Below are positions 9,705 to 16,372 of a stretch of DNA of 60,170 nt, piece by piece. Origin of the DNA: a virus; the IMG/VR virus record IMGVR_UViG_3300031616_000006, positions 1-60,170 of that record; one strand, written 5' to 3'. The position numbers and the translations under genes are program-made. The notes below the pieces were generated by a model. It saw only the letters and a list, made by a program, of their open reading frames with translations, was not told the origin of the DNA and made no database searches. How positions within the stretch are numbered: the first letter of the stretch is position 1; each line of letters begins with the position of its first letter.

Positions 9705-10046
9705 ATGTCTGAGGAAATGATCGTTGCGCTAATAGCAGCGATAGGGGGTGTTGCGACTTCTTCTGGTATATGGAGTTATATTCAGAGGAGAAGTAACAAT
9801 CACACTGCACAAACCCGTCTTTTGATGGGATTGGCCTATGACAAGATCATCACGATCGGCATGGGCTATATTCAGCGTGGATGGGTTTCCAAGGACGAAT
9901 ACGAAGAGTACCTCAAGTACTTGGTGGAGCCTTACAAGGAAATGGGCGGCAACGGCGTTGCTGACAGAATTGCCAAGGATGTAGGCGCTCTGCCGTTCCG
10001 CACCGTGCAGTTCGCGGAGATCGTGATCAAGGAGAACACGACATGA
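9705..10046 (+). CDS. Membrane protein next to holin
   Basis: A 113-residue protein with one N-terminal membrane helix (about residues 5-25), then a basic stretch and a soluble alpha-helical domain containing YIQRGWVSKDEYEEYLKYL and PYKEMGGNG. Its stop overlaps the start of the holin gene (ATGA). Similar proteins lie beside holins in phages of Gram-positive bacteria; a role as co-holin or antiholin is inferred from position. Confidence 0.6.
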   Translation: MSEEMIVALIAAIGGVATSSGIWSYIQRRSNNHTAQTRLLMGLAYDKIITIGMGYIQRGWVSKDEYEEYLKYLVEPYKEMGGNGVADRIAKDVGALPFRTVQFAEIVIKENTT

Positions 10047-10375
10047 AACTCACTAACAAGATCTACAACCTCGTCAAGTACTTCACCACGATCTTCCTGC
10101 CCGCCGTCGGTGCTCTGTACTACGGTCTGGCTCAGATCTGGGGTTTCCAGAACCCGGAGGACGTGAACGGCACGATCAACCTGATCATCGTCTTTCTCGG
10201 CGTGCTGATCGGTATCTCGAGCCGTCAGTACAAGAAGGCGACCCATGATGGATACGACGGCGATCTGATCGTGTCCGAGGTGGACGGAGAGAAGTACCTG
10301 GGGCTCGGGGTGAACGAGAGCGTCGAGGCGATGCAGTCCAAGGACGAGGTTCGTCTGCGAGTCGTCGAGAAGTAG
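10043..10375 (+). CDS. Holin
   Basis: A 110-residue protein with two predicted membrane helices (about residues 15-32 and 44-58) separated by a short loop containing IWGFQNPEDVNG, then a charged C-terminal tail. The start MKLTNKxYNLVKY and the ALYYGLAQIWG segment match holins of actinophages. It would permeabilise the host membrane to release the endolysin, which is encoded far away at 47435-48196. Confidence 0.8.
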   Translation: MKLTNKIYNLVKYFTTIFLPAVGALYYGLAQIWGFQNPEDVNGTINLIIVFLGVLIGISSRQYKKATHDGYDGDLIVSEVDGEKYLGLGVNESVEAMQSKDEVRLRVVEK

Positions 10376-10389
10376 GGCAAATCGGTTCA

Positions 10390-10421
10390 TCGCAAGGAAA
10401 ACATGGGTTATAATGAGACCC
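10390..10421 (+). promoter_or_regulatory. Early-type promoter, copy 1
   Basis: TCGCA, then AAAACATGG, then a perfect TATAAT (10409-10414) and GAGACCCC. The same arrangement recurs eight more times in the window. It heads the gene at 10441, whose product follows about 20 bases downstream of the expected start of transcription. Confidence 0.8.
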
Positions 10422-10440
10422 CTATGCCTTAGGAGAACCC

Positions 10441-10896
10441 ATGTTCAACTTCAACGATACCACTCACGCCGACAAACTCGACAAGGCTATCGCCGACCTT
10501 CTCGAAGAGCTGGACGCTCTGACAGGAAGCCAAGAAGACTATACCACCACTGCCACCAACCTCGCCAAGCTCATGGAGCTCAAGAACCAGGCCATCAAGA
10601 CCGGCAACGAAGCAACCAAGATCGAGAACGATAACATCAAGGCCCAGACCGACAATCTCAACGAACGAGAGAAGATCCAGACCGAACAGTCTAAGATCGA
10701 TCTGGACCGAGACAAGTTTCGCCTCGACACGGACAAATTCGCTGCCGATCAAGAAACCCTGCGCTCTTGGAAACCCAGTCCTGACGCGATCGTTGGAGCG
10801 GCGGCCAGTGTCATCGGCATCCTGTTCGTGCTCCACTACGAGAAGCTCGGCGTCGTCACGTCGAAAGCCCTCGGCTTCATCGGTAAGATGAAGTAA
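10441..10896 (+). CDS. Coiled-coil protein with C-terminal membrane anchor
   Basis: A 151-residue protein from its own promoter, with an AGGAG site before the ATG. Residues 10-105 are highly charged and helical (long coiled coil rich in Asp, Lys, Asn, Gln). Residues about 116-135 form one membrane helix, followed by a short basic tail. Proteins with this layout (SPDAIVGAAASVIGIL before the anchor) are common in actinophages and have no known function. It would face the cytoplasm. A terminator follows directly. Confidence 0.75.
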   Translation: MFNFNDTTHADKLDKAIADLLEELDALTGSQEDYTTTATNLAKLMELKNQAIKTGNEATKIENDNIKAQTDNLNEREKIQTEQSKIDLDRDKFRLDTDKFAADQETLRSWKPSPDAIVGAAASVIGILFVLHYEKLGVVTSKALGFIGKMK

Positions 10897-10923
10897 CACC
10901 AACTCCCCCGCACAGACGATCGA

Positions 10924-10960
10924 AGAGGGGCGTGCCTAAAAACACGCCTTCTCTTTTTTG
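10924..10960 (+). terminator. Rho-independent terminator
   Basis: A GGGCGTG/CACGCC stem with an AT-rich loop (CCTAAAAA) followed by TTCTCTTTTTT. It closes the unit begun at 10390, and the next promoter begins three bases later. Confidence 0.85.
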
Positions 10961-10962
10961 CC

Positions 10963-10994
10963 TCGCAAGAAATACACGTTTTATAATAGAAGGT
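10963..10994 (+). promoter_or_regulatory. Early-type promoter, copy 2
   Basis: TCGCA, AAATACACG and a perfect TATAAT (10982-10987), then AGAAGG in place of GAGACC. Transcription would start near 10993 and reach the T-run at about 11075 without passing a convincing open reading frame. Confidence 0.75.
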
Positions 10995-11080
10995 TCCACT
11001 CAATGGTAGCTGGATTAAAGACTGATTCGATGCTATCAAGCGCATCGACATTGAAGGTCGCCTTTCTTTTTTTCTTTCTC
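10993..11080 (+). ncRNA. Candidate small structured RNA
   Basis: About 85 nt lie between a promoter-like site and a T-rich terminator, with no plausible gene. Base pairing is visible: TCAATG (11000-11005) can pair with CATTGA (11049-11054), enclosing a 7-bp hairpin TCGATGC (11027-11033) with GCATCGA (11042-11048). A short AAGG/CCTT hairpin then leads into CTTTTTTT. The length and closed fold suit a phage small RNA. The D-loop-like CAATGGTAGC is tRNA-like, but no anticodon arm or T-arm fits. Confidence 0.55.
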
Positions 11081-11134
11081 GCAAAATCCCCGGCGGAGAA
11101 AATTCGGGATTGTTTTCCTAGAGGATCGATCTTA

Positions 11135-11626
11135 ATGACTGACCTACATGTAGTCGAGCTAGACAGATGTCATATATGCTCGGCGAAACTCGTGAACAAT
11201 CCCCTCTATCCCGAAGCGGTGTCTAAGTACTGTCCTCGTGATGGGGACTACTTCATTCAACGTTTCCTCGGTCGTGAACCAGTGGTCATATTTCGACCGT
11301 TCGACGTAGAGGAGACGATTGTCGAGAAGGACCCGGATCCCGACCCAGATCCGATCGCACTCCCGGTACCGCGTCGCATCATACCGACATTAGAAGACGG
11401 GGTCCGCTTGAATCGCTGGACAGTGGCTCGTGCCGGTATCCGTGCTGGGCATCCTGGCTATATTCTTCGGTGCAATGAAACGCGCCGCGTGTTCTCGAGC
11501 GTCAAGAAAGCGGCCGAGATTATGGGACTGTCTAAGACGGCTTTGTCGAGGCATCTGAACGGTAAGCAAGATGACGTGGCCGGCTACACCTTCGCCAAAA
11601 TGGGGCATAACATAGGATACCTCTAG
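11135..11626 (+). CDS. Zinc-finger protein with NUMOD1-like DNA-binding domain
   Basis: A 163-residue protein from ATG 11135, behind CTAGAGGATCG. The N-terminus has a CxxC pair (CHIC, about residue 13) and a second Cys (YCPRDGDYF) like the zinc ribbons at 31160-34287. A (DP)4 linker follows. Residues about 120-155 (VFSSVKKAAEIMGLSKTAL, then RHL) form a helix-turn-helix of the NUMOD1 type usually attached to homing nucleases. No nuclease motif remains, so it may be a DNA-binding regulator derived from a homing enzyme. Confidence 0.65.
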   Translation: MTDLHVVELDRCHICSAKLVNNPLYPEAVSKYCPRDGDYFIQRFLGREPVVIFRPFDVEETIVEKDPDPDPDPIALPVPRRIIPTLEDGVRLNRWTVARAGIRAGHPGYILRCNETRRVFSSVKKAAEIMGLSKTALSRHLNGKQDDVAGYTFAKMGHNIGYL

Positions 11627-11631
11627 AAGCC

Positions 11632-11664
11632 TCGCAAAAAATACACGGGCTTATATGAGACCCC
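11632..11664 (+). promoter_or_regulatory. Early-type promoter, copy 3
   Basis: TCGCA, AAATACACGG, a TTATATG -10-like box and GAGACCCC, ending about 28 bases before the ATG at 11692. Confidence 0.75.
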
Positions 11665-11691
11665 ACAGTGTAAATTTTGGAAGGAATCCCC

Positions 11692-11871
11692 ATGAATAAC
11701 AAGACCAAGATCGTCATCGCCATGACCGTCGCCGCCGTTGCTACTCCTGCAGTCATCACCGTCGCTTATCGCGTCGGCACGATGGCCAGCAAGATGAAGA
11801 GCGCCGTCGCCGACCGTTTCGTTGACGACTCGTTCGCGTTCAACGTGGAAACCCCCCAGACCACCAACTGA
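11692..11871 (+). CDS. Small single-pass membrane protein
   Basis: A 59-residue protein with a basic N-terminus, one membrane helix (about residues 7-27) and an amphipathic tail. It has its own promoter (11632) and terminator (11881). The 68-residue protein at 13151 has the same layout, and both terminators have the same loop and tail, so the two units appear to be diverged copies. Function unknown. Confidence 0.75.
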   Translation: MNNKTKIVIAMTVAAVATPAVITVAYRVGTMASKMKSAVADRFVDDSFAFNVETPQTTN

Positions 11872-11880
11872 CCTCACCGC

Positions 11881-11915
11881 CTCTAATCCTACATGGGATT
11901 AGAGTTTTCGTTTTC
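11881..11915 (+). terminator. Rho-independent terminator
   Basis: A perfect 9-bp stem CTCTAATCC/GGATTAGAG with a TACATG-type loop, followed by TTTTCGTTTT. The loop and tail match those of the terminator at 13366. Confidence 0.92.
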
Positions 11916-11936
11916 ATCCCTCAGAAAGGTACCGCC

Positions 11937-12029
11937 ATGCTCAAGGTCCTCTTCCACCTCGTCATGACCGTCATCACCGGTGGCCTCTGGCTGGTCGGTC
12001 TGCTCATCTGGGCCATCGTCAAGAAGTAA
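11937..12029 (+). CDS. 30-residue membrane peptide
   Basis: A very short gene with an AGAAAGGT ribosome site: one hydrophobic helix (LVMTVITGGLWLVGLLIWAIV) framed by Lys residues. It begins a run of tightly spaced small genes (12045, 12234, 12452, 12719, 12962) that may share a transcript. Function unknown. Confidence 0.65.
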   Translation: MLKVLFHLVMTVITGGLWLVGLLIWAIVKK

Positions 12030-12044
12030 TAGAAAGGAAACGTC

Positions 12045-12221
12045 ATGTACTTCGATGCCGTCCTCGTCGAGGGCTACAAGCCGATCTTCAACGGAACACC
12101 CGAAGAAACCAAGAAATGGCTCGAAACCCACAAGGACGACGTCGATGTACAAAAGGCTGAGGTATGTCTCGGTCGCACGTTGACTTACACGTCCATCGAG
12201 AACTATCTCAAAAACGCTTAA
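12045..12221 (+). CDS. Hypothetical 58-residue protein
   Basis: Starts at ATG 12045 behind AGAAAGGAAA. It is soluble, of mixed charge, with one Cys and a C-terminal YTSIENYLKNA helix. I recognise no family. Clean codon use and an AAAGGAG site for the next gene directly after the stop support it as a real gene. Confidence 0.65.
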   Translation: MYFDAVLVEGYKPIFNGTPEETKKWLETHKDDVDVQKAEVCLGRTLTYTSIENYLKNA

Positions 12222-12233
12222 AGGAGCACCGCT

Positions 12234-12455
12234 ATGTCCCGTTTCTTGAAGAACCGATCGTTCGCCGTCAAGGTCCTCAAGGACGAGGACATCAACGGTG
12301 GTGCTCCCGACAATGACCCCAACCGTAATCCCTTCGAGGGCGTCGAGATCGCGGCAGCCTATGCCGAGGTCGCCAAGGAATTCGTCACGCACGCGGCTCT
12401 GACCATCAGCGGAGTCTGGGCCGCGTGCAAGATCGTGGAGAGGATCTGCCGATGA
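12234..12455 (+). CDS. Hypothetical 73-residue protein, possibly membrane-associated
   Basis: Translated from ATG 12234 behind AAAGGAG. An Asn/Asp/Pro-rich middle precedes an amphipathic or membrane helix near residues 45-68 (AALTISGVWAACKIV). The stop overlaps the start of the next gene. No known family. Confidence 0.6.
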   Translation: MSRFLKNRSFAVKVLKDEDINGGAPDNDPNRNPFEGVEIAAAYAEVAKEFVTHAALTISGVWAACKIVERICR

Positions 12456-12715
12456 AGCTCTATAACTTCATGCAAATCGACACCTGTCCGATCTGCGGGA
12501 ATGAAACGTGGCCGGTCGAGAACGGTTATCTTGGCGTGAAACAGGTAGTCGAGATGCCTGCCGATGTGACGTTTCGGATCGTCTGTAAAGACAAAGACGA
12601 CAATCTGACGTGCGGTGAGTTTCGCATCACGCGCAAGGATCAGTCTTCGCTGACGGACGACTGGGTTGCCACGTACATTCCGGTCGACTTCGCGATGATG
12701 TTTGGGGAAACCTAA
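12452..12715 (+). CDS. Zinc-ribbon protein, 87 residues
   Basis: ATG 12452 overlaps the previous stop (GATGA). A CPICG pair near residue 10 and two further Cys at about residues 48 and 56 (IVCKDKDDNLTCGEF) form a likely four-Cys zinc site. It is an outlying member of the zinc-ribbon group concentrated at 31160-34287. Function unknown; such ribbons bind nucleic acid or protein. Confidence 0.65.
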   Translation: MKLYNFMQIDTCPICGNETWPVENGYLGVKQVVEMPADVTFRIVCKDKDDNLTCGEFRITRKDQSSLTDDWVATYIPVDFAMMFGET

Positions 12716-12718
12716 GCT

Positions 12719-12937
12719 ATGTTACTCGACGATCTGTACCTCATGGGCGACGAAGACTGTGGCGTTGGAGTCAACTGTAAGTTCTGCGATCGTGGTGGCC
12801 TTCCCGTGATCTACTATTCCTTCCCCGAAGACAAGACGTATTCCGCCACCGACGTCGTCATCGTTAACTCGATCACCGGATTTATCAGTGCGATGAAAAA
12901 GCACGTCGCAACGCACAACACACCCCCCGTTTCGTAG
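12719..12937 (+). CDS. Hypothetical 72-residue protein with CKFC motif
   Basis: Begins three bases after the previous stop. It contains DCGVGVNCKFCDRGG near the N-terminus, a Cys-rich knuckle that could bind metal, and a C-terminal half that could pair with a partner (ISAMKKHVATH). Function unknown. Confidence 0.6.
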   Translation: MLLDDLYLMGDEDCGVGVNCKFCDRGGLPVIYYSFPEDKTYSATDVVIVNSITGFISAMKKHVATHNTPPVS

Positions 12938-12961
12938 CATTCTCATCGAGAGGACCTGCAA

Positions 12962-13087
12962 GTGACCAAGGACCAGAAAACGGTTCTTCGCGCCATCGGC
13001 GTTTTCGTAGGTTTCAAAGCGGTCCTCGCCGCTGGAATCTACTACTCGTCGAGGCACTACCGGAAGTTGATCACACGCTGTTCGTGA
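12962..13087 (+). CDS. 41-residue membrane peptide
   Basis: GTG start behind GAGAGGACC. A single membrane helix (about residues 10-28, IGVFVGFKAVLAAGIYY) is followed by a basic C-terminus (SRHYRKLITR). It is the last gene before the promoter at 13095. Function unknown. Confidence 0.6.
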   Translation: MTKDQKTVLRAIGVFVGFKAVLAAGIYYSSRHYRKLITRCS

Positions 13088-13094
13088 CGACTCC

Positions 13095-13126
13095 TCGCAG
13101 AAAAAACATGGGTTAATATGAGACCC
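13095..13126 (+). promoter_or_regulatory. Early-type promoter, copy 4
   Basis: TCGCA, AAAAAACATGGG, a TAATAT -10-like box and GAGACCC. It drives the gene at 13151. Confidence 0.78.
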
Positions 13127-13150
13127 ATGACCCCCGCAAAAGGAGACATC

Positions 13151-13357
13151 ATGAACCCCGCCAAGAAGGCCCTCACTCGTTCCGTGAAGTTCGTTTCCGA
13201 CCACCGCATGCCCATCGCCATCGTCACCACCGCCGTAGTAACTACGGTCGTCGTGAAGAAAACGGTCGGCAACATGCACAAGGCCGCGATCGACTTCATG
13301 AGCGAGAAGGGCATCCTGGAGGAGTACTACGCCACCTTCGAAGACGTCACCAACTGA
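13151..13357 (+). CDS. Small single-pass membrane protein
   Basis: A 68-residue protein behind AAAAGGAG. Basic N-terminus, Val/Thr-rich membrane helix (about residues 21-38), amphipathic C-terminus with several acidic residues. It sits in a promoter-gene-terminator cassette that mirrors 11632-11915, down to the shared text between the stop codon and terminator (CTGAYCTCACCG). Function unknown. Confidence 0.75.
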   Translation: MNPAKKALTRSVKFVSDHRMPIAIVTTAVVTTVVVKKTVGNMHKAAIDFMSEKGILEEYYATFEDVTN

Positions 13358-13365
13358 TCTCACCG

Positions 13366-13402
13366 CTCTAAGACCCCTACATGGTCTTAGAGTTTTCGTT
13401 TT
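13366..13402 (+). terminator. Rho-independent terminator
   Basis: A perfect 10-bp stem CTCTAAGACC/GGTCTTAGAG followed by TTTTCGTTTT. The stem sequence differs from the terminator at 11881 by compensatory changes, which supports selection for the hairpin itself. Confidence 0.92.
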
Positions 13403-13431
13403 GCTTCGCCTACATCAGAAAGGCCTGGACA

Positions 13432-13839
13432 ATGAATTCATTCCTTACACTCGTCCAAGTCATCCTCTCTTCCTTCTGCGTCCTGTTCATCGTTCTGATG
13501 CTCGCCGTGGGAAGCATCCTCCTCATCGACATGCACCACGGCTCGACGCACGAAATGCGGGTACAGAAGGCCCGGGTCGAAGCAAACGAAAGACGTGAGA
13601 AGGCCGTTCGCACGAAGGATTCCGTCAAGGAGATGCTCCGCAAGGAGCAATTGCGTCGCGAGAAGGAGGCAGCGGCGCACGAGGGACTCTTCCAGGACCA
13701 CTACATCTACAGCTTCGACACCAACGGAGCGGTAATCTCCCGCATTGTCAGGATTCCGACGGAGGAGGGTTTGGCGTATTACAAGACAATGGACGAGCTC
13801 GCCGACTTCCAAATCTTCGACAACACCGAGGATCTATAA
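13432..13839 (+). CDS. Membrane-anchored coiled-coil protein
   Basis: A 135-residue protein from ATG 13432 behind AGAAAGG. Residues 8-34 form a membrane helix, residues about 40-85 a charged coiled coil (Arg/Glu/Lys-rich), and the C-terminal 50 residues a small mixed domain. It abuts the DUF6353-like gene with no gap, so the two probably act together at the membrane. Confidence 0.68.
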   Translation: MNSFLTLVQVILSSFCVLFIVLMLAVGSILLIDMHHGSTHEMRVQKARVEANERREKAVRTKDSVKEMLRKEQLRREKEAAAHEGLFQDHYIYSFDTNGAVISRIVRIPTEEGLAYYKTMDELADFQIFDNTEDL

Positions 13840-14619
13840 ATGACGATCGCAGATCTGGCCCGGCGAGCATCCAAACTCGCCATAGACAATTCGCCCACGA
13901 TCCTTACCACCTTCGGTGTCGTGGGCACCATCACCACCGCATATCTCGTCGGTAAGGCTTCCTTCGAGGCGTCGGACGTCATTCGTCTCAAGGAAGCCGC
14001 CGACGAGGAACGCGGGATCGTCATCGGTAATCCTCGCGAGGTCATCAAGGACCGGGTCAAGCTGGTCTGGCGCCTGTATATCCCCTCAGCGACCATGGGC
14101 GTCGCGGCCGTCGCCTGTATCATCGGAGCCAATCGCGTGGGATCCCGCCGTGCCGCCGGCCTCGCGGCGGCATATTCCATCAGCGAGAAGGCCTTCGACC
14201 AGTACAAGCAGAAGGTCGTCGAGAAGATCGGCGAGCGCAAGGAAGAGCAAGTACGCGACGAGATCATGCAGGAACGCGTGAACGAGTCGTACACTCCGGG
14301 TATGGAGATCTACGGTCTCGAGAGCGGTGAGCTGTGCTACGACAAGTTCAGCGACCGCTACTTCAAGAACACCGTGGAGGGGATTCGTTCAGCCGAGAAC
14401 GATCTCAACTTCGCCTTGATCCACGACGGGTATGCCTCCCTGGCGGAGTTCTACCAGTTCCTGGGTCTACCGTCGCCGGCATATTCGGAGGGTGTCGGAT
14501 GGAATTCGGACCGCAAGCTCGAGGTCCGCATCTCGACCATGATGGCTCACGGGGAGAAGCCGTGCCTCTCCATGGACTTCAAGAACGAGCCAACCCCCGA
14601 CTACGGTCGATTTCGCTGA
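13840..14619 (+). CDS. DUF6353-like membrane protein A
   Basis: A 259-residue protein. Two membrane segments (about residues 20-38 and 84-105) enclose a charged loop. The following AAYSISEKAFDQYKQKVVEKIGE helix is the family's most conserved stretch, then a soluble C-terminal domain (LGLPSPAYSEGVGWNSD). The protein at 18320 shares this layout (AAYAGLDRAYKEYRQRVV; LGLPRTKAGAVVGW) and is a paralog. The family is frequent in actinophages and has no known function. Confidence 0.75.
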   Translation: MTIADLARRASKLAIDNSPTILTTFGVVGTITTAYLVGKASFEASDVIRLKEAADEERGIVIGNPREVIKDRVKLVWRLYIPSATMGVAAVACIIGANRVGSRRAAGLAAAYSISEKAFDQYKQKVVEKIGERKEEQVRDEIMQERVNESYTPGMEIYGLESGELCYDKFSDRYFKNTVEGIRSAENDLNFALIHDGYASLAEFYQFLGLPSPAYSEGVGWNSDRKLEVRISTMMAHGEKPCLSMDFKNEPTPDYGRFR

Positions 14620-15021
14620 CCGGAACGCTCTCAGGCGCATTCATATCCTCCTGAGTAGTGGATGCAGTACCGCAATGTACTTGGCGACACGTAACAGCGG
14701 GGATTGTGAGTAATCCTTGTACGGGGGGGTCGGCGTATAGTCAATAGTGAAAACTCCGTGGTCAAGCCATGATCGACGGTAAGTAGCGAAGACCGACGCT
14801 AGATCTTAAACGACAGACATGCGCCCTCTACTCTCGCAGGAAAAACATGCATTACAATGAGACCCAAAGCAGAACATCTTGCACTGAGCGAAGTGGCGCC
14901 TGAGTACATTCATTGAGAGTGGCTCAGGACAGGTGCATTCATTGAGAATGGCCGAAACTGATTTGGGTTTTCATTTTCTCGCCACCCCCGATCAAACAAA
15001 AACAACTCGAAAGGTAACACC
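14620..15021 (+). other. 400-bp non-coding stretch with promoter and RNA-like hairpins
   Basis: No gene is visible. It holds hairpins CTCAGG/CCTGAG (14630-14655), GGATT/AATCC (14701-14716) and, after the promoter at 14834, CCTGAG/CTCAGG (14899-14928). A direct repeat of RCATTCATTGAGARTGGC lies at 14906-14923 and 14935-14952. The transcript from 14834 would carry a leader of about 150 nt before the gene at 15022. The 14620-14830 part may be an untranslated RNA or decayed sequence. Confidence 0.5.
14834..14865 (+). promoter_or_regulatory. Early-type promoter, copy 5
   Basis: TCGCA, AAAAACATG, TACAAT and GAGACCC. It lies about 155 bases upstream of the next start codon, so it produces the longest 5' leader of the series. 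Confidence 0.78.
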
Positions 15022-15345
15022 ATGTCTGAGACCACCACCGTCGCCACCAAGACCGTCGAGAAGGCCGCCAAGGTCGCCCCGAAGGTCTCCGAGGAACTCG
15101 CCAACCTGATCTCGGACGCTGGCCTTCCCGTCGTGACCGACATCACCGAGCTGTCCTTGGACGTCCCGGTCAAGGTCGTGCTGAACCAGAAGCTCGTCGT
15201 CAGCGTGAGCGTCGTGATCGGTGCCGCGGCCGGCATCGGCGGACTGTTCCTCGCCAAGAAGCTGAAGAGCCTCCGTGACGCCAAGAAGGACAAGATCGCC
15301 GACGACGAGCTGAACGACGAGCTGGCCACGGTCGAGAAGGCCTAA
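15022..15345 (+). CDS. Small membrane protein, 107 residues
   Basis: ATG 15022 behind CGAAAGGT. The N-terminal half is Ala/Val/Lys/Glu-rich and amphipathic, one membrane helix lies near residues 60-78 (VVSVSVVIGAAAGIGGLFLA), and the tail is highly charged (KKLKSLRDAKKDK). Strong C- and G-ending codon bias suggests high expression. Function unknown. Confidence 0.72.
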   Translation: MSETTTVATKTVEKAAKVAPKVSEELANLISDAGLPVVTDITELSLDVPVKVVLNQKLVVSVSVVIGAAAGIGGLFLAKKLKSLRDAKKDKIADDELNDELATVEKA

Positions 15346-15366
15346 CCACCACCGTCCGACGAGAGT

Positions 15367-15400
15367 AGGCCCTGTTCGATACACGGGGCCTCTTCTTCTC
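15367..15400 (+). terminator. Rho-independent terminator
   Basis: AGGCCC (15367-15372) pairs with GGGCCT (15386-15391), followed by a pyrimidine tail TCTTCTTCTCTCC. Confidence 0.7.
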
Positions 15401-15435
15401 TCCTCCTACACCACTACCCGAGGAAAACATACAAC

Positions 15436-15939
15436 ATGTTCCAGTACACGGTGACGTACAAAGACTTCAACGACGTCGAGCACGTCGAGAAGCTTCATTT
15501 CCACATCATGGTCCCCGAGATCGCGGACCTGGAGTTCAACCCGGTCTTCGACGGCAGTATGGGCGACTACGTCCGTCAGGCCATGGCGTCCGGCGAGGGT
15601 CAGAAGATCTACACCTTCTTCAAGATGCTCATCGTCAACTCCTACGGTCGCCGCTCCGAGGATGGCGCCAAGTTCCTCAAGCGAGAGGAGTTCACCGAGG
15701 ACTTCCTCAACTCGCCGGCGTACGAGAAATTCTTCGAGTGGCTGACGCTCGACTCGCCGGACGGAAAGAACGCCGAGAAATTCTGGGCCGGTATCATGCC
15801 GGAGCGGATCATCAAGGAAGCCGACGCGGTCGAGAAGGAAGCAGCAGCAGCCGGCAAGAAGGACATCACCCAGATGACGAGAGAAGAGCTCGTCGAGGCC
15901 ATGCAGAAACGCGTCTCCGACAAGGAGATCACGGTCTAA
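15436..15939 (+). CDS. Tail assembly chaperone-like protein
   Basis: A 167-residue protein. The middle (MLIVNSYGRRSEDGAKFL, then EDFLNSPAYEKFFEWL) follows the pattern of phage tail assembly chaperones, which keep the tape measure protein soluble while the tail tube forms. The C-terminus is Ala/Glu/Lys-rich. Unexpectedly it lies among early membrane genes, about 16 kb from the major tail genes measured through the join. No slippery heptamer is obvious near its end. Another chaperone candidate sits at 57709. The assignment rests on pattern memory only. Confidence 0.6.
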   Translation: MFQYTVTYKDFNDVEHVEKLHFHIMVPEIADLEFNPVFDGSMGDYVRQAMASGEGQKIYTFFKMLIVNSYGRRSEDGAKFLKREEFTEDFLNSPAYEKFFEWLTLDSPDGKNAEKFWAGIMPERIIKEADAVEKEAAAAGKKDITQMTREELVEAMQKRVSDKEITV

Positions 15940-16372
15940 CGGACCGGCTAGACGTCCTTGACGACGTGGTCAGACAAGAATCACAAATTCGAGCAGATAC
16001 CAGGAATCCCTACCGAGCCGGCCTCTAACGGAGAGCCTGTCGATAAGGACATCTGTAGGTACATTACCGAAGCCACGTCGTCAAGGAACCAAACGCGGAG
16101 ATGGGGAGTCAGCAAGGATGCTCGTGGTCCTCTTGTGGGGGTCTCACCCACGACGCCTATTCAGGATGCTGACTTGTAAGCGACAGCCTAGTTGCGGTGG
16201 GGAATCCCGCGTACATGTGCCCCTTCTCCGTCATACGTCGAGGATCTAGCACTAGAGAAGAATGCTCGTGCTCCGCCAATTAATGAAGAGTGCTGAGATG
16301 GTGCAAAACCATCATGGAGCGCGGGCGTCACCTTCGACCAAAACATATTCTCATCCTCCCCGAAAGGTCATC
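15940..16372 (+). other. 430-bp non-coding stretch with structured RNA candidate
   Basis: No gene with a ribosome site is visible. A long-range 8-bp stem AGTCAGCA (16107-16114) with TGCTGACT (16167-16174) encloses an inner hairpin GTGGG/CCCAC (16135-16151); a competing pairing TCGTGG/CCACGA (16122-16127 with 16148-16153) would swap conformation. A GATGGT/ACCATC hairpin lies near 16298-16315. The segment may be an untranslated RNA or a long regulated leader for the gene at 16373. Confidence 0.45.

Noticed and set aside
10958-11134. A 59-codon N-terminal extension of the NUMOD1-like gene
   Set aside because: It would read through a promoter and a hairpin terminator and encodes implausible sequence; ATG 11135 is the better start.
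15958-16179. A 73-codon frame after the chaperone-like gene, in the same frame
   Set aside because: It begins with TTG without a ribosome site and overlaps a strongly paired RNA-like segment. A stop-codon read-through extension was considered, but nothing supports it.
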